Assembly (NCBI RefSeq): GCF_018143015.1
Contig: NC_054746.1
Location: forward strand, 29,911,129-29,975,128
Source: Lytechinus variegatus
Taxonomy: Eukaryota > Echinodermata > Echinoidea > Temnopleuroida > Toxopneustidae
Length of the DNA: 64,000 nucleotides
Reading direction: 5' to 3'
Under the pieces are notes generated by a model that worked only from the letters and a program-made list of their open reading frames with translations, did not search any database and had not been told where the DNA came from. Within the stretch, counting starts at the first letter, position 1. Every line of letters starts with the position of its first letter. Position numbers and translations under genes: made by a program. Below are positions 59,358-64,000 of this stretch, in pieces.

Positions 59358-62300
59358 GTCTATCTATCTATCTATCTATCTATCTATCAACATCTCTCTA
59401 TCAACATCTATTTTTTAAATGGGCCTTTTTAATACACTGACCAAAATGATTAGTTTGACTACATGAAAACCAAGGCAGAAACTAAATGGGCACTGCATGT
59501 GTTCAATATTCAATGCCATTCGAAAACTGTGAAAGTAACTCTGGATGAGAGTATTTTTCGTGTGTATGTTACATAATACCTTACCTTCTTAATTAATTTA
59601 CTCCCTGGATTAAAATCTTTCATTGTTTGTTCCTCAATGATAAGTTTGTCTGGAAGGTTGATCACCGTCTAGATAAATTAAGAAAATGAATATTAATTTC
59701 TATATGAACACTTACTTGATATGTACTGTATTTTGTTAATTATGAAAAAGAATACTCAAATTTAATCATTAAATACAGAAATAAGCAAACGTTATAATTG
59801 ATTTATGTGGTTTTAAGTACTAACCTGGATATCATTATACCTGTTGGCCGGGAATACAAGTTGAGCCCAGATGACTGCAGAGTCTCTCAGATCCAGATAA
59901 TAAACCTCATATTGGGGACCCTCTTCAAACTCATAATACTTCAATACGAAAAAGGAAAGAATTTCATCAGTCAGTAATATTTCAAGTTTCTCCTGTTACT
60001 TCATATTTTTAACATAGAAGCATCCCCACTCACCACCCCCCCCCCCCAAAAAAAAAAGAAGAGTGATTGTAGTCACATTTGTAAATATCTGAAATATCAC
60101 AGGAGTATTAAAAATGAAGAAAGAAATAATGATTAAATGAGATGCATATAGCTTTATCACTATGAAGTTGAATGTAGTACTTAACTGAATGTAGTATACT
60201 TATAAAGTGAGTAGAATAATTATTGAACTATGCTTACCATACATTCAGTATGTTCCAGCTGGGTAACAATACTTCCAATATCAGCTTTCAAGGCAAAACT
60301 TGTTCTTACTATATTTGATCTACAAAGTACAGGTAAACAGAAAGAAAAATAAATAAACTGACAAAAATCAGAAAGGATACAGAATCACCTGAAAGGGCAG
60401 TACACCCTCATCAAAATGATATTTACTTCATAGTTTTAATAAGATAAGAAAATGATAGAAGCTCATTCATGAATGTTTGGTGAAAATCCATTAGAGAATA
60501 ACATAGTTATGATTTTAAACAAGTGGAATGCCTCTGGCAGTCTCAACTGCATCACACGATTCAATATAGCAGCAGTGCTAACTCTGAAAACTACTATAAC
60601 TCACACAAGATGTTCAGTGATACTTGGTTACTCTTATGTCCATGTTTCATGAACTATATAGACCAATACACTTACAGAGATATGATGGTAATTAAACAAA
60701 TACCCCCAACATGGCCAAAGTTCATTGACATTACATGAACTTTGACCTTGATCATGTGACCTGAAACTCGCACAGGATGTTCAGTGATACTTGATTACTT
60801 CTATGTCCAAGTTTCATGAATCAGATCCATAAACTTTCAAAGTTATGATGGTAATTCAACAGATACCCCCAATTCGGCCAAAGTTCATTGACCTTTGACC
60901 TTGGTCATGTGACCTGAAATGCGCACAGGATGTTCAGTGATACTTGATTACTCTAATGTCCAAGTTTAATGAACTAGACCAATATACTTTCAAAGTTATG
61001 ATGGTAATTCAACAAATACCCCCAATTCGGCCAAAGTTCATTGACCTTAAATGACCTTTGACCTTGATCATGTGACCTGAAACTTGCACAGGATGTTCAG
61101 TGATACTTGATTACTATTATGTCCAAGTTTCATGAACAAGGTTCATATATTTTCTAAGTTATGATGACATTTCAAAAACTTAACCTCAGGTTAAGATTTT
61201 GATGTTGATTCCCCCAACATGGTCTAAGTTCATTGACCCTAAATGACCTTTGACCTTGGTCATGTACATGAAACTCAGGCAGGATATTGAGTAATACTTG
61301 ATTAACTTTATGGCCAAGTTTCATGAACTAGGTCTATACACTTTCTAAGTTATGCTGTCGATCATTTCAAAAACTTAATCTTAGGTTAAGATTTGGTGTT
61401 GACGCCGCCACCGTCAGAAAAGCGGCGCCTCTACAGTGCGTATCAAAAAAAAGTTTACACTTTGAAAAAGCCCTGGGAATTAAAAAATATACAACATGTG
61501 GGTGATTTTTTCACAAATAACCTTGGGTTTGGGTCTCATCTATCCAATGAAAGTAAAATTTTTGTCAGAATGTCACACTAGAGTGAGCACTGTCCATTTG
61601 TGTAAAGCTCGCAGAAATCTGTTTGCGCAGAAATGCTCGTTTTCATGCTGTGTCAAGGGGAAAGGGCGAAATCAAACTTACCCTACGAAAGATTTATCAT
61701 ACATTTCCCTCGCACTTTTAGTCAATTGAAATAAAACGGATACATTCAAGCATTTTGTAACAATTTTGCAACCCAAATTGAAATTTCAACACTTATTAAG
61801 CACAACCTTTACCCTATTTGTGCCAGCTGGATCTGAGGACATAACTGAATCTGAACAAAAGTTTATATCAGACATCTCCAGCATTTTTTCACTAAGTTTT
61901 TATCATTGAAAGTGGGTTTACATTTCATTTTTCATTTAATACTTGTTTCTCCAAACTTTTCTCAAGCTTAGCAATGATTAACAAAATGAAAATCAAGCTT
62001 ATACCATTCCATGTAAATCACAGCTCAGTGTAAAGCAAATATCGTCACGATGGCCTCGGTGTGTGGGGGAGTGGGGTGGGGCGAAATGCACTCTTCGAAG
62101 TGTTTTTGGCAAGGAAACAAGTCAAACAAGGTAAAAGATATCTTCAAATCAATTTTACTAGGTAAATTCCATGTGTTCTTCATGATTAAGGTCTACTTTT
62201 ATTCGCATAACTATTTCAAAGTTCTGCGCAAACAATTTTTCACTAACTTTTCAAAAGTAAGTGGTGCTCACTCAAGCGGAAATATTTTTCGACAGTTATA

Positions 62301-64000
62301 TCGTCATTTGCTTAAATGGACCTGTACCAATGTTAAAATGTGGAAAAATCTTAAAGGGGAAGTTCACCCTGAAGAAAACATTGTTGTGAAAATAGCAGAA
62401 AAAATAGTAAAAAATATTGGTGAAGGTTTGAGGAAAATCCGTTAACGATTAAGAAAGTTATTAGAGTTCAAAATTTTGGATTTGTGACGTCATAAACGAG
62501 CAGCTGCCCCATGTGTTATGTAATATAAAATGTATGAATTTCATATTTTGTATGGTTCCTGATGACTTAATTTTGTTTTCTTTTCATGATCGGGTGTGAA
62601 ATGATTTGTCTATTGATATACAAAAGTTACAGTGAAAACCATTTTCAATTTTCTGAGAAAATGACATTTCATTGATTTTTTACCATTCGCTATGTAGGAA
62701 TGCAGCTCGCATATGACGTCACAAATCAAATAATTGAAATTCTAATAACTTTTTAATTATTTGATGAATTTTTCTCAAACCTTCGGCAAAATTTTTTATT
62801 ATTTTTTCTGCTATTTTTACAATAAACTTTTTGTCAGGGTGAACTTCCCCTTTAAGGATATTACAAATGCATAATTTTAAAGGATTTTTTCAAAGTGTAA
62901 ACTTTTTTTTGATACGCACTGTAGTCTCACACTGCTATGCAGGTGAGACAAAAAATCATTGAGATACCACACTGCAAGCAGTTTTCCCTAATGTCATTTA
63001 AATTGAATAAAGTGTCTTTTCCCATAAATTTATGACATATCAGCTCCACATTCTATATCTAATCAAAGAGATTATTTCACCCAAGCTCCAATGGGCATTC
63101 TTCAAAGAAAGTATTTATTACATATTTATCTAAAAAAGAAAATATATACAGAACCAATATTAATGTATAAATGAGGGAGGGGTGGACGTGTGTGTTATAA
63201 GATTAAAACTTTGAAAAATACATAATTGAATTGTTCTTTAATGAATTTTTGTCAAACAAACCTCGAGTGATGTATTTCTCATATTCTTTTTTATCTTGCT
63301 GGTTCATTTCTTTTTCAGATTCCTTATATGAAAATTGAATTGACTTGATGTGGGTGAGCTGCAACTTTAATTGAGTTAGTTGTCTATTACAATCTCAGCT
63401 TCTCTTGAGTTTGACAATAAACTATTTTCTAAAGAATACTTTTTCTGGACATAAACAAATACTAGTAGTATTTAGAACGTCTTGAAAGGAAAGTAGAGTA
63501 TAATAAATGCACTCACCCATTGAGTTTTAAAATGTAGACTTGATCAACATAGTTGGTATATATAGCTAGATCCTCTTCAGGAGCTGCTAGTGAAGAATGC
63601 TGTAGAAAGAAATGGAGTACAATGGTATTAGATTATAATTTCAACTTTAAATGTTAAACAGGCAAGATGGTTTCAAATTATAAAACAAATCTCCCTTCCA
63701 TCATAATTATAATGGAATCAAGATGGAACAACAAAAATGCAAAATGAAATCGTTTGTTTGCTGAAAAATGGTTTACTTAGTGCAGCTACATAATTGGGAA
63801 ATTAAGTGCATTATCAATGAAACCATTTACATCCCCCACCCGCTACCAAAAAAAAAATAAACACAATCAAGCAAACATTTTACTTACTCCAATGAGGAAC
63901 CTCTGGTGATATTGTGATGTGAAAAGTACATTTTCAGATGACAACACAATGTTTATACCAGCCATAGTTACGGTTAACTGCTTGATAAATGGTTCTATTT
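52240..64000 (-). CDS. CATSPERE: CatSper channel auxiliary subunit, CATSPERE-like (C-terminal 475 residues; 5' end outside window)
   Basis: Fourteen GT-AG exons: 63888-64000 (partial), 63517-63599, 60238-60319, 59825-59938, 59585-59668, 58498-58635, 57370-57464, 57031-57076, 56490-56569, 55891-55990, 55107-55196, 54327-54487, 52937-53112, 52240-52307 (TGA at 52240-52242). In visible residues, VIWAQLVFP is at 115-123, ACPPQRHIRV at 211-220, YGCPF at 260-264, WEDNGRHDF at 295-303, AGCLRLAQTW at 312-321, WGPHNYENCF at 338-347, PYQILN and VVDPYYS before the last membrane span (about 418-440). An acidic tail of roughly 20 residues follows. These landmarks parallel human CATSPERE (951 residues: WEIHGRDDY, SGCLHEAQTW, WGPENYKHCF). 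CATSPERD shares some (CPP, VDPYYS), so it is the alternative. The family forms the extracellular canopy of the sperm calcium channel CatSper. The N-terminal half lies to the right of the window. Confidence 0.88.
53139..53688. mobile_element. 550-bp MITE with 8-bp target duplication
   Basis: The ends CCCGGGGGGCCACTT and AAGTGGCCCCCCCGGG are inverted. The repeat continues inward (GCGAGTGGATACCATGCGCG against CGCGCATGGTATCCACTCGT). The 8-mer ATAATAAC flanks both sides (53131-53138 and 53689-53696) exactly. The interior has repeated ACGTGTTTAGGGT and AATACTTGTTAAGGG motifs. It lies in the CatSper intron between exons 54327-54487 and 52937-53112, only about 25 bp from the splice acceptor. Confidence 0.92.
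54032..54200. repeat. TTTCATGAAA-type repeat
   Basis: Starts GGGGTGCATTTCATGAAATG, then TTTTATCT and ends with GACAATTTGTC...ACAAATTT. It resembles the copies at 33466, 38458 and 45263. It lies in a CatSper intron. Confidence 0.5.
57700..58300 (+). mobile_element. Helentron-like repeat, copy lacking its 3' end
   Basis: Begins within the 5' signature (CTGGCAGTCTCGCCTGCATC, then ATATAGCAGCAGTGCTGAC). It has about three tandem units with GTTCATTGAC / GTTCACTGACC, CATGTGAC and CTTGATTA cues. It stops after AACTTAACCTTAG without the GC-rich 3' stem. It lies in the CatSper intron between exons 58498-58635 and 57370-57464. Confidence 0.8.
58690..59412 (+). repeat. TATC/TGTC tetranucleotide microsatellite
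   Basis: About 720 bp of CTAT/CTGT repeats in blocks (TCTATCTATC, TCTGTCTGTC), interrupted by AACATCTCTCTATCAACATC and GGCTATTTAT segments that recur several times. The open frames across it, rich in Ile, Tyr, Ser, Leu, Cys and Val, are artefacts of the repeat. It lies in the CatSper intron between exons 59585-59668 and 58498-58635. Confidence 0.95.
61434..62921. mobile_element. Tc1/mariner-like element inserted in the Helentron copy
   Basis: The ends CAGTGCGTATC then an A run and GTTTACACTTTG, and CAAAGTGTAAAC then a T run and GATACGCACTG, are near-perfect inverted repeats of about 36 bp. TA flanks both sides (61432-61433 and 62922-62923). It is 1,488 bp including a further nested MITE, so about 990 bp without it. 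Short open frames are present, but no DDE/D transposase motif is recognised. It is presumably non-autonomous. Confidence 0.9.
62355..62851. mobile_element. TTAA-flanked palindromic MITE nested in the mariner-like element
   Basis: AGGGGAAGTTCACCCTGA and TCAGGGTGAACTTCCCCT are inverted ends with TTAA on each side (62351-62354 and 62852-62855). Arms of roughly 180 bp pair with about 80-90% agreement, including AAATAGCAGAAAAAATA, GAAGGTTTGAG and TTTGTGACGTCATA. It is non-coding. Confidence 0.9.

Larger units (their letters stand above)
60518..62950 (+). mobile_element. Helentron-like repeat split by a nested transposon
   Basis: The 5' part (60518-61431) has the AAACAAGTGGAATGCCTCTGG-type start, about five tandem units and the GC-rich stem GACGCCGCCACCGTCAG...AAGCGGCGCC. 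The 3' part (62924-62950) is GTCTCACACTGCTATGCAGG then TGAGAC. Bases 61434-62921 interrupt it at a TA, exactly where other copies read CTATAGTCTCAC. It lies in the CatSper intron between exons 63517-63599 and 60238-60319. Confidence 0.88.

Noticed and set aside
58668-59440. Long open frames across the TATC/TGTC repeat
   Set aside because: They exist in three frames only because a 4-bp repeat lacks stops; composition is pure repeat and the region is intronic.
62050-62445. 131-codon plus-strand open frame
   Set aside because: Crosses the border between the mariner-like element and the MITE inserted in it; no DDE/D catalytic pattern.

Overview
The window looks like nuclear DNA of a marine deuterostome, most likely an echinoderm such as a sea urchin. 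The genes have many GT-AG introns, the DNA is AT-rich with long G/C homopolymer runs, the transposon load is heavy and nested, and the genes include a sperm-specific CatSper subunit plus MBIP and ATP5MJ homologues. I translated and spliced by eye. The phylum is an inference and was not tested by any search.

Four protein-coding genes are supported. (1) 24835 down to 6475, minus strand: 17 exons (1,277 codons) of a BUB1/BUBR1 spindle-checkpoint gene. The kinase exons were not found and presumably lie beyond position 1. (2) 27888-32298, plus strand: the complete 7-exon coding region of MBIP, an ATAC histone-acetyltransferase subunit. (3) 42070 down to 36457, minus strand: a three-exon 61-residue protein matching ATP5MJ, the 6.8 kDa mitochondrial proteolipid. 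(4) From the right edge down to 52240, minus strand: the last 14 exons (475 residues) of a CatSper auxiliary subunit, closest to CATSPERE with CATSPERD as the alternative. MadBub and MBIP are divergently transcribed. The four genes serve separate cell functions, and no operon-like logic is expected.

Layout: 1-6474 is intron downstream of MadBub exon 17, with a 1.17 kb palindrome and a 4.1 kb inverted-repeat transposon. 6475-24835 is MadBub, with a hAT-like element, a LINE remnant and a further inverted-repeat element in its introns. 24836-27887 is the divergent intergenic region with two repeats. 27888-33300 is MBIP, with a tRNA-derived SINE in its 3' UTR. 33300-36456 is mostly unremarkable. 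36457-42180 is ATP5MJ. 42180-52239 is a transposon graveyard with a hAT inside a hAT, a further hAT-like element, MITEs and a minisatellite. 52240-64000 is the CatSper gene, with a three-layer nested insertion and a 0.7 kb tetranucleotide microsatellite.

The most interesting signals are an apparently unduplicated MadBub that combines BUBR1 features (three KEN boxes) with BUB1 features (CD1 motif and BUB1-like pre-kinase segment) and has about six ABBA-like motifs; a Helentron-like repeat family (five copies) whose tandem units carry perfect DR1 nuclear-receptor elements; and a set of nested insertions with intact target-site duplications that date each event relative to the others.
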